A stretch of DNA of 7,974 bases from Crocinitomicaceae bacterium (GTDB lineage Bacteria > Bacteroidota > Bacteroidia > Flavobacteriales_D > Crocinitomicaceae): the NCBI GenBank assembly GCA_023264075.1, contig JALQTG010000004.1, forward strand, positions 1-7,974, read 5' to 3'. The notes below the pieces were generated by a model that did no database searches, was not told where the DNA came from, and was given only the letters and a program-made list of their open reading frames with translations. The position numbers and the translations under genes were made by a program. Position 1 is the stretch's first letter. Each line of letters opens with the position of its first letter. This document shows positions 1 to 7,300 of this stretch, one piece after another.

Positions 1-606
1 GTAGTCGCCAAGGGTTGTTAAGATAAACCCTGCTCCAAGGGTGTTGCAGCGAGCATTGATTAATTCTAAACAGAGCTCAGTGTTGGCTTTGTCCAAGTGA
101 CTAAAAGGCTCATCAAGAATTATCCATTCAAACGGTTGCGCCAATGCACGGATAATCGCCACGCGTTGTTGCTGCCCCATGGAAAGTAATTTACACGGGT
201 CATCCCACTTTTCAGGAATTCCTAAAATCGCTAGGAATTCTTTGAGTTCTGCTTCTATAAAGGTGTTTGTTAAATCATTTTTAAGGAGTAAATTTTCTTG
301 TACAGTAAGTTCTGGAAAAAGTTGTAAATCCTGAAATACAAAGGATATTTTTTCCCTTCTATGGATGGCCCAATGTTCAGGATTTATATCTCGCACGGCC
401 TGTTTGTCAAAAAGAAGATTACCCGAATAATCATTTCGTATTCCTGCGAGTGTATGAGTGAACGTTGTTTTACCTTTTCCACTAGAGGCATTTAGCACGA
501 CTTTCTGTCCTTGCTCCAAGTGAAAGGCATTTCCCCATATACTGTCTTTTCCATGCTGTATGGATGAAAGGGGATGAGGCATAACATGATCAAACGTGAT
601 GGTCAT
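1..606 (-). CDS. ABC transporter ATP-binding protein, C-terminus cut off by window edge
   Basis: Cytoplasmic ATPase subunit of an ABC transporter; 202 residues are visible, close to the usual 200-230 for a lone small ATPase. Visible motifs: a Walker A-like P-loop at residues 40-48 (ASSGKGKTT), Q-loop FVFQD at 89-93, signature LSMGQQQR at 141-148 in place of LSGGQ, Walker B WIILDEP at 161-167 and D-loop SHLD at 169-172. The overall look is of the LolD/MacB/FtsE type. Two oddities: the first P-loop glycine is alanine (A40), and the position of the switch histidine, in ILTTLGDY at the window edge, reads leucine. The ATG at 604-606 is preferred; an in-frame TTG lies at 610-612 and a stop follows at 628-630. 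It starts 51 bases after the flavoprotein stop, with no terminator or promoter evident between them, so one transcript is plausible. The permease partner and substrate are not visible. Confidence 0.9.
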   Translation of the reverse strand, partial: MTITFDHVMPHPLSSIQHGKDSIWGNAFHLEQGQKVVLNASSGKGKTTFTHTLAGIRNDYSGNLLFDKQAVRDINPEHWAIHRREKISFVFQDLQLFPELTVQENLLLKNDLTNTFIEAELKEFLAILGIPEKWDDPCKLLSMGQQQRVAIIRALAQPFEWIILDEPFSHLDKANTELCLELINARCNTLGAGFILTTLGDY

Positions 607-657
607 AAGCAATTTTTTGAGTTTGTTTCAAGAATTGTTCCAAACGAAATTTCAAGG

Positions 658-2148
658 CTATAGGCGCTCTAGTGGTGTTTTTACACCGTCAACAAGGCTG
701 TAACAGGCTAACTTGTCTTTGAACACCGACGATTTGAAGACAGAGCGCTTCAGTAGCATACGGACACATTCTTGAATTCCTTCAACAATGGATGGGTGTG
801 GGTGAATCAACTCGGACAAAACTTCAATGGGCATTTTTAGTTTAATCAATAATCCGATCGCTTGTATCGCAGAAGAAGCATGTTCTCCTACAGCACGCAT
901 CCCCAATATATGCATGTCTTTGTCGTTGGTCACAATAATTTTAAAGAATCCTTGTGTTTTGCGCATAGCGATCGCCCGAGCCATAACTGAATAGTCAATT
1001 TTTACAACTTTTACAGGGATGTTCTGCGCAATACATTGTTGTTCATTCATTCCTACTGCTCCGACTTCTGGTTGGAGAAACATTATAGTACAAACGTTAT
1101 CATAGCTGATTCGTTCTTTAGCAAATCCAAACATTTTTTCTACGGCATGACGTCCTTCAATCTCTCCCATATTCACTAATGAAATTCTTCCTGACACGTC
1201 ACCAACCGCATAAATGTGTGGGATGTTAGTTACAGTATCATCATCGCCGATGTGTATTCCCCGTTTGGACATGCTAACGCCTGCATTTTCCAGTTTCAGT
1301 GATGTCGTGTTTGGCGTTCTTCCTACAGAAAGAAGTGCAATATCGACTTGTATTACCTCCCGCATACCATCAGGATAACTCAATTCATATTCTACACGTC
1401 CATCTTTTTTCTCGAGTCGTTCAAGTTGAGCTTTAGAATGAACGAAGACACCGTTTTTTTCAAAATTTTTTGACACGATTGCGGAGACATCTTCATCTTC
1501 AAAGGGAAGGATGCGGTCCTGACGATCTATGATGTGTACTTTTGTTAAGCCAAAACTCGAAAAGATGGTGGCGTACTCACAGCCAATAACTCCCGCACCT
1601 ACAATCACCATGCTTTTAGGAAGTTCTTCGATGTGTTCAATCCCGTCACTGGTGCAGATGATTTTTTCATCGACGTCCACATTGGGTAGTTTTCTAGGTG
1701 AACTCCCCGTAGCAATTATTATGTTTTTGCCATACACTTTTTTTACAGCTCCATCGATTACAATCTCTACTTCATGTTCGTTTATGAATGATGCATCGCC
1801 ACGCTCATAGGTGAATTGAGATTTTTCAGTTTCGTTCTGTAGTAACTTTATGTGGCAGGAATACTGAAATTTTCGTTCAAAGATTGCCTCGTTCAATGTT
1901 GTCTTAATCTCACTCCATGTTGGTCTGTATGGCGCGTGGCCAAAGTTTTCCAAATTTTCATTAGTGACTCGTACTTTTTGAGAGAGCTCCCATAATGTTT
2001 TGGAAGTCAAGGCACCATCGTAGAGTCCTGCTCCGCCGATTCTCCTGCGTTCAATGAGGCAAACTTTCTTCCCGAAATCAATGGCCCGCATCGCAGCTGC
2101 GTACCCTGCGGGCCCCCCTCCAATAATTACAACATCAAACTTATCCAT
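658..2148 (-). CDS. Lpd/SthA-like FAD-dependent NAD(P) oxidoreductase lacking the redox cysteine pair
   Basis: A 496-residue flavoprotein of the class I pyridine nucleotide-disulfide oxidoreductase family, usual length about 460-500. FAD-binding GGGPAG is at residues 10-15, the ATGS strand at 146-149, the second Rossmann motif GAGVIG at 184-189, then VGRTPN and YAVGD, and the dimerisation domain with HPHPSIVE (H451, E456). Asp208 at the end of the second beta strand of the NAD domain suggests NADH over NADPH (inference). The active-site segment at 38-50 reads GGAGLYDGALTSK where lipoamide dehydrogenases have GGTCxxxGCIPSK, so both redox cysteines are replaced (Gly41, Ala46). Lipoamide dehydrogenase chemistry is therefore unlikely; transhydrogenase, quinone or diaphorase-type reduction is possible. 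The start at 2146-2148 puts the FAD motif close to the N-terminus as usual. An in-frame ATG at 2250 would add 34 unrelated residues and overlap the divergent gene. No gene symbol is safe. Confidence 0.9.
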   Translation of the reverse strand: MDKFDVVIIGGGPAGYAAAMRAIDFGKKVCLIERRRIGGAGLYDGALTSKTLWELSQKVRVTNENLENFGHAPYRPTWSEIKTTLNEAIFERKFQYSCHIKLLQNETEKSQFTYERGDASFINEHEVEIVIDGAVKKVYGKNIIIATGSSPRKLPNVDVDEKIICTSDGIEHIEELPKSMVIVGAGVIGCEYATIFSSFGLTKVHIIDRQDRILPFEDEDVSAIVSKNFEKNGVFVHSKAQLERLEKKDGRVEYELSYPDGMREVIQVDIALLSVGRTPNTTSLKLENAGVSMSKRGIHIGDDDTVTNIPHIYAVGDVSGRISLVNMGEIEGRHAVEKMFGFAKERISYDNVCTIMFLQPEVGAVGMNEQQCIAQNIPVKVVKIDYSVMARAIAMRKTQGFFKIIVTNDKDMHILGMRAVGEHASSAIQAIGLLIKLKMPIEVLSELIHPHPSIVEGIQECVRMLLKRSVFKSSVFKDKLACYSLVDGVKTPLERL

Positions 2149-2193
2149 ACACGTAATAATTGCCTTAAATATAAGAAGGATTTTTGTTCTATA

Positions 2194-2202
2194 TGTGGAT
2201 AA
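2194..2202 (-). promoter_or_regulatory. Single perfect DnaA-box sequence (TTATCCACA)
   Basis: On the minus strand, TTATCCACA equals the E. coli-type consensus DnaA box. It lies between the divergent flavoprotein and YkgJ-type genes, close to mid-gap. It stands alone, with no second box, AT-rich unwinding element or dnaA/dnaN neighbour visible, so it is not evidence of an origin. A regulatory or titration site, or chance, would explain it. Confidence 0.25.
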
Positions 2203-2223
2203 CGAGTTCCAACACATTATGCT

Positions 2224-2231
2224 TATTTTTG
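2224..2231 (+). promoter_or_regulatory. TATTTTTG -7-like box upstream of the YkgJ-family gene
   Basis: An exact TAnnTTTG match, 17 bases before the ATG at 2249, in the divergent gap. No TTG sits about 20 bases upstream; the nearest, at 2184-2186, is too far. It may be a weak or chance promoter element. Confidence 0.35.
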
Positions 2232-2248
2232 TCGAGTAACGGGCAAGC

Positions 2249-2722
2249 ATGGAATATCAAGATGATTTAATCGTCGCAAAGGCGCAATCAAAATTCAATA
2301 AAAAGAAGATTGAGCAATTCGCTCGCATGCGTGACAAAGAATTAGATTCCTTGTTTCATGATGCACACGAAGAGGTGTTCGAAGAAATTGATTGTTTGAA
2401 ATGTGCTAACTGCTGCAAAACAACCAGCCCTATATTTCGCGATGTGGACATCAAAAGATTGTCAAAAAAATTTAAGGTGTCTACCGGACATTTCATAGAT
2501 CAATATTTACACTTGGATGAAGAACATGATTATGTCTTAAATTCTTCACCATGCACATTCTTAATGGCCGACAATACTTGTGCGGTCTATGAAGATCGTC
2601 CATTGGCATGCAGGGAATACCCTCATACAGACCGAAAAAAAATGAAACAAATTTTAAAGTTGACGCTGAAAAACACTGAAATTTGTCCTGCTGTAGCGCG
2701 TATTTTTGAACGCTTCAAGTAA
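2249..2722 (+). CDS. YkgJ-family cysteine cluster protein
   Basis: A 157-residue, probably cytoplasmic protein of the YkgJ / UPF0153 family, annotated as a putative zinc- or iron-chelating domain; its biochemical role is unknown. Eight cysteines are visible: the CxxCxxCC cluster at C49, C52, C55 and C56, then C102 (SPCTF), C111 (NTCAVY), C121 (RPLACREYP) and C146 (EICPA). The order and the YEDRPLACREYP block are typical of the family. The N-terminal 45 residues are charged and probably helical. The ATG at 2249 is the first in-frame start after a -7-like box at 2224-2231, giving a short predicted leader. It is divergent from the flavoprotein (100 bases between start codons) and converges on the GT-C gene with 6 bases between the stop codons. 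Nothing in the sequence gives a substrate. Confidence 0.9.
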   Translation: MEYQDDLIVAKAQSKFNKKKIEQFARMRDKELDSLFHDAHEEVFEEIDCLKCANCCKTTSPIFRDVDIKRLSKKFKVSTGHFIDQYLHLDEEHDYVLNSSPCTFLMADNTCAVYEDRPLACREYPHTDRKKMKQILKLTLKNTEICPAVARIFERFK

Positions 2723-2728
2723 GTCCTG

Positions 2729-4126
2729 CTAATAGACTTCGAATAATACCATTTTTGAATAACGTTCCCTGTTATCAGTGTTTTCGGTTTCAAAAACAAG
2801 TTTGAAGTTCGGTTGGTTTATTAGATAATCTAAAGAAATACCATGTTCTACAATTGAAAACCAATTGTCCCAAATAATTAAATCTCCGGGTTGGGCAGTT
2901 TCAATAGCTTCTGGTGTTATGAACGATTTCCTGGAAGGGTCAAAGCAATCTATATTTAGAATTTCACAAAAGTAGGTGTTGCCAACAATGATCTTTGGTT
3001 CTTTATAGTGTGCGTTGATATAGTTCGCAATTTTGTTCGCTTGGACTTGTTCTACATGCAAATTCAAATCATGCTTAAAATCTATTGCCGCAGGGTTTTT
3101 TGTAAAAGGAAAAACCATAGTGTATAGGGCAAAAATATAAACTATTGCACCTGCCAATCGATATGAGAAATGCTGCAGTATAAATTGAATTTGACTCAAT
3201 CCGTACGTTGCGATGAGCGCCATAAAAGGAATTACACAAATCAACACGCGTTTAAGCCCCATCGAATTAAAAATGCCGTAATACCAAAATATGGTGTGAG
3301 CCAGAATAAATGCCACTACACTGCCTAATAGAAAATATACCAATTTAAAAGAAGTCCGTCGTAAAAAATAATGAACAGTAAGGAACAAAAATCCAATCCA
3401 AAACAAGAGGTAAAATGGGATTCCAACGACATAAATGAGTTGCTCAATGAAGTGCAGCGCCGTACCGCTACCATAAGTACTACTAAGTTTTGAATAGGGA
3501 ATTTTCGTAATTGTCCAAAAGAAATCGTTATGAACGAAATAGCCGGCTAGACCGTATATGAACGAGCCAGTGAGAAGAAATAACAGAGAGGTATAGCGTC
3601 CGCGAAGGACTTCCCAAAGTCCAAAAATGCCAATAAAAAAAAGTCCTTCAGAACGAACGAACGGTAAAAACGAAATAAGAACAATTGCCAAAGCATGACG
3701 TTTATTCAGCTGCATGAAAAAGGCAAGGATTAAGAAAAAGGCAAATAGCGGTTCTGTTAATCCTGAAAAGGTTAGAACAAAATAAAGTGGTGAGAAAATT
3801 AGCAATATAAGGGTGAAATAGGGCGAAGGAATATCTAGCTTTTTTGCTGTTTGATAGGTGAAATAGAGGGTTGCATTCACAACCAGTAAGTTTAAGAGTT
3901 GAACACCAATGAATCCAATTTGTGCCATTGGACTGTAAAGAAGTACAAATAACGGTTTCGCCCAATGATCGAAATAAAGTTCGGGGTGATCTGGTGCAGA
4001 TCGTGCATACAAATAGTGGTAAATACTATCTCCTGAATCACCAGTCCCGTCAAATATTATGAGCGTTAAAACACCCAAGATGAGATGGAGGAGCATCAAA
4101 GGATAAGGTGAACGAAGAAGTTTCAT
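2729..4126 (-). CDS. Multi-spanning membrane protein, probable GT-C-type glycosyltransferase
   Basis: A 465-residue inner-membrane protein with about 10-11 hydrophobic segments between residues 10 and 340, followed by a soluble tail of about 125 residues. GT-C enzymes use lipid-linked sugars and carry acidic residues in the first exported loop. Here that loop has DGTGDSGDSIYHY (D26, D30, D33), and a later SGLTEPLF (121-128) and FVRSEG (156-161) resemble segments of GPI/PMT-like mannosyltransferases. The family assignment rests on architecture and these motifs, so donor, acceptor and product are unknown. The tail (NTYFCEI, GDLIIWDNW) is not a domain I recognise; topology would put it outside the membrane. 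The start chosen is the ATG at 4124-4126, with M11 (4094-4096) as an alternative. A TACATTTG box lies only 5 bases upstream of the first ATG. The gene is divergent from the surface-protein gene. Confidence 0.75.
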   Translation of the reverse strand: MKLLRSPYPLMLLHLILGVLTLIIFDGTGDSGDSIYHYLYARSAPDHPELYFDHWAKPLFVLLYSPMAQIGFIGVQLLNLLVVNATLYFTYQTAKKLDIPSPYFTLILLIFSPLYFVLTFSGLTEPLFAFFLILAFFMQLNKRHALAIVLISFLPFVRSEGLFFIGIFGLWEVLRGRYTSLLFLLTGSFIYGLAGYFVHNDFFWTITKIPYSKLSSTYGSGTALHFIEQLIYVVGIPFYLLFWIGFLFLTVHYFLRRTSFKLVYFLLGSVVAFILAHTIFWYYGIFNSMGLKRVLICVIPFMALIATYGLSQIQFILQHFSYRLAGAIVYIFALYTMVFPFTKNPAAIDFKHDLNLHVEQVQANKIANYINAHYKEPKIIVGNTYFCEILNIDCFDPSRKSFITPEAIETAQPGDLIIWDNWFSIVEHGISLDYLINQPNFKLVFETENTDNRERYSKMVLFEVY

Positions 4127-4131
4127 ACTAA

Positions 4132-4139
4132 CAAATGTA
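4132..4139 (-). promoter_or_regulatory. TACATTTG -7-like box just upstream of the GT-C gene
   Basis: Reading the minus strand, TACATTTG matches TAnnTTTG exactly and ends 5 bases before the ATG at 4126. A transcript from it would be nearly leaderless, or would favour the internal start M11. No clear TTG lies at the expected upstream distance (TTC is found there), which lowers confidence. Confidence 0.35.
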
Positions 4140-4237
4140 GAGCTATTTCTTAAGATATTGAATTCTTACGATGAAAGAAGAACGGATACAACCGCCTACA
4201 TACTTCTGTACTTTTTGTCACATTGCGCGTTTGATTA

Positions 4238-4268
4238 TTGGAATATTGACCAACCTTTTATACTTTTA
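4238..4268 (+). promoter_or_regulatory. Candidate Bacteroidota-type promoter for the surface-protein gene
   Basis: TTG at 4238-4240 and TACTTTTA at 4261-4268 are 20 bases apart, close to the Bacteroidota arrangement of a -33 TTG and a -7 TAnnTTTG. The -7 box misses only its last base. Transcription would begin near 4275, giving a leader of about 22 bases. No Shine-Dalgarno site is visible, as is usual in this phylum. Confidence 0.45.
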
Positions 4269-4296
4269 ACACGTTGTAAAACCAAACTAGAAACTC

Positions 4297-4356
4297 ATGA
4301 TTCGGTACCTTATCGTTGCGCTTAGTATATTATTTATCGCTCTACAATCCATTGCC
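4297..4356 (+). other. Sec signal peptide of the surface protein
   Basis: Residues 1-20: basic residue R3, a hydrophobic core (YLIVALSILFIAL), then polar QS and the cleavage context SIA|QRA. Glutamine directly after the predicted cleavage site is common in exported Bacteroidota proteins, where it can cyclise to pyroglutamate. Confidence 0.85.
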
Positions 4357-7300
4357 CAAAGAGCATCACTCGGAGATTTGACGATTTCTGTTCAGAATGA
4401 ATGGGTGAATACATACACCTATTTGACGAATAATGCGAATGCTGGAGCTTCTTCCATAAGCGTGAATAGTAACGCTTTAGGAGGTGCTGTTTTTGCGAAT
4501 AATTTGGCTGCAGGAGACCTTATTTTGATTGTTCAAATGCAAGGAGCTAGTGTTGATGTGAATACAACTCCAACCGTTTCATGGGGAGGAAATTATACAG
4601 CACAAAACTCCTTTTTATCTAATGGAAATATATTTAATGAAAAGGAATTTGGTCAAGTAACGAATTATAACAACGCTGGTAATTATGAATATGCTGAGGT
4701 ACGGGGTGTTTCAGGGTCCAATACGATTCTCCTTAATTGCGCTCTTACCAAATCTTACACGGCAGCTGGTCACGTTCAAGTAATCCGAGTTCCAAGATTC
4801 GACAACCTTACTGTTCAGAATAATGCTAGTATCTCTTGTCCACTTTGGAGTGGTCAAACGGGAGGAGTGTTAGCTATTGAAGTGAATGGTAATTTGACAT
4901 TGAATGGAACTGGCGCGATCAATTCAAATGAAACAGGCTTCAGGGGGGGGCAAACATTAAATGCCTCTTCCAATGCTGGAGGTCCTGGTTCCGGTGGTTT
5001 TCTCGGTTCTTATGATGCTGCGGAAGGAGCTGAAAAAGGTGAAGGAATAGGCGGTTATCATGACGAGTATGACCTCCTTGAATCGCGCTATTGTCGCGGT
5101 GCCATCGCAAACGGTGGAGGTGGAGCAAATTACCACAACGCCGGTGGAGGTGGAGGGTCTAATGTAGGAACAGGAACTTATCATGCATACGGTGTTCCTG
5201 ATCCTGGTGGAGCGAATCAGTATCTTCCTGCTTGGAATTTAGAAAATGCATCAATGGTTTCTCAACCAAGTTCTGGCGGTGGTCGTGGTGGATATTCGCA
5301 CGCAACTGGCGCACAGAATCCATTGACTCAAGCACCAAATACGACTCAATGGTCCGGAGACTTCAGACGTTATGCTCATGGTCACGGTGGTCATCCGCTT
5401 AATTATAGTGTAGACCGCGTTTTCGCAGGTGGTGGCGGAGGAGCTGGAGATGAAAATGATGGTGACGGAGGAAATGGCGGTCGCGGTGGTGGAATAGTAT
5501 TGTTAACAGTTTTTGGTGATATCATCGGAACTGGGTCTGTTAATGCTAACGGAGCAGGCGGTGGCAACGCTCAAGGTGCAACTCCTCCTACATTTACAAC
5601 TCAAAAATCTGGTGATGACGGTGCCGGAGGTGGTGGTGGAGGTGGTTCAATTATCATCCAAAATAGCAATCCACTCCCAAGTTCTGTTTCGTTGAATGCG
5701 CGAGGAGGAGACGGTGGTAATCAAGTCCTACAATTGAGTAACTTTGCTGCAAATACTATGGATGGTCCTGGTGGAGGAGGTGCTGGGGGACTTATTTCTA
5801 CCTCTGGAGGTGCTGCTGTTTTGGATATATCAGGCGGTGTGGCGGGAACATCCTCCAGCTCAATCGCTAATAACTTTCCTGCAAATGGCGCAACAAGTGG
5901 TGCAAGTGGAATAGCGAACCAATTAGTAAATGCATATGACTTAACCGCGTTGGATGATACAATTTGCGGCGGTGGTTCAGCGAACCTTTCCGTTTCTATT
6001 TCTGGATCCTTACCAACAGGTGGTTCGATAGAATGGTATACTTCCCAATATGGTGGGAGTAGCTTTAACAGCGGTACAACTTTTACGACGCCAGTTCTTG
6101 GAGCAAATACAACCTATTGGGTGGGTGTTTGTCCGGGTACGTTCAGAATCCCGATCAATGTCCTCGTTTCTCCGGCGATCTCGATTACAGGCACTCCGGT
6201 TGAACAAGATGAAACCTGCGCAGGAAACGATGCATCTATAACTGGGCTTTCTGCTTCAGGTGGTTTTGGTGCTTTAACCTTAGACTGGAATGGTGTTGTA
6301 ACGATTTCTGAAGACCTAACCGGTGCTACTGGAGGGACATATACTTTAACTGTCACAGATGAAAATGGGTGTACTGCGAGTTCAGGTCCATATTCGTTGG
6401 CGGCTTCTCCTGGTCCAAGTATCGATGTTTCCAATATGGTAATTGATGATGAAACATGTTTTGGTAACGATGGGTCGATTACTGGAATTGTGGCAACCGG
6501 ATCAAACGTAACGTTCACGTGGAATGGTAATGTGTCGGCTAGTGAAGACCTTACAGGAGTAACTGGAGGTACATATTCATTAGTAGCCACAGACGATAAC
6601 TTGTGTCAGGCGACCGCTGGTCCATTTACCATCAACACAAATAGCGGTCCTATTATAGATATTTCTGGAATGACAGTTCAAGATGAATCCTGTTTTGGAA
6701 ACGACGGTGAAATTAGTGGTATTGTAGTGACGGGTTCAAATGTAACGTACGCATGGAATGGGAACGTTTCTGCTTCTGCCGATTTAACAAACTCTACTGC
6801 AGGTTCCTACACATTAGTTGCAACTGATGATAATGGATGTACTACGTCAGAAGGTCCAATAACCGTTGGAACGATAGCAGCACCTACTATTGATATTACA
6901 AATATGGTGATCCAAGGGGAAAACTGTAATCAATTTGACGGAGCAATTACAGGGATTACAGCTACAGGTAATGGATTGACGTTTGAATGGAATGGCGTAT
7001 CCTCCGTGGATGAAAATCTTGTAAATCAGCAGGCTGGAAGCTACACCCTCGTGGTGACCGATAATATCGGCTGCACAGCGCAAAGTGGTCCGCATGAAAT
7101 CCCTGTTGTTGGCGGTCCAACGATTGATGACGCGAACTTAATCGTTGAAGAGGAAACCTGCAATGGAAACGATGGTGCAATAACTGGATTGGCAGTCACA
7201 GGTACAGGGTTGGTTTTTGTGTGGAACGGAACTCCAGGGACCCTCGATGTAGAAAATGCCGCAGCGGGAACATACAATCTAACTGTTGTTGACGGAAATG

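Noticed and set aside
1529..1810. A 93-codon plus-strand open frame inside the flavoprotein gene
   Set aside because: It is wholly antisense to a well-supported gene with conserved motifs and has no recognisable protein features.
2149..2248. Replication origin suggested by the DnaA box
   Set aside because: There is one box only, with no cluster and no origin-associated genes in the window.
2149..2250. A 34-residue N-terminal extension of the flavoprotein from an ATG at 2250
   Set aside because: The extension precedes the canonical FAD-binding start (MDKFDVVIIGGGPAG), has no family counterpart, and would overlap the start of the divergent YkgJ-type gene and run through its promoter region.
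2721..2739. Inverted repeat AAGTC-N9-GACTT at the convergent gene ends
   Set aside because: The stem is only 5 bases and no T-run follows on either strand, so it does not support a terminator.
3702..3965. An 87-codon minus-strand frame within the GT-C gene
   Set aside because: It is out of frame with the membrane protein, whose hydrophobic segments run unbroken through this region.
4209..4217. TACTTTTTG as an alternative -7 box for the surface-protein gene
   Set aside because: It has one base too many to match TAnnTTTG, no TTG at the right upstream distance, and would leave a leader of about 75 bases; the site at 4261-4268 fits better.
6114..6590. A 158-codon minus-strand open frame opposite the repeats
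   Set aside because: It mirrors the codon pattern and the roughly 78-codon period of the plus-strand repeats, which code a clear domain series; it is an antisense shadow. The same holds for the shorter minus-strand frames between 4940 and 7881.
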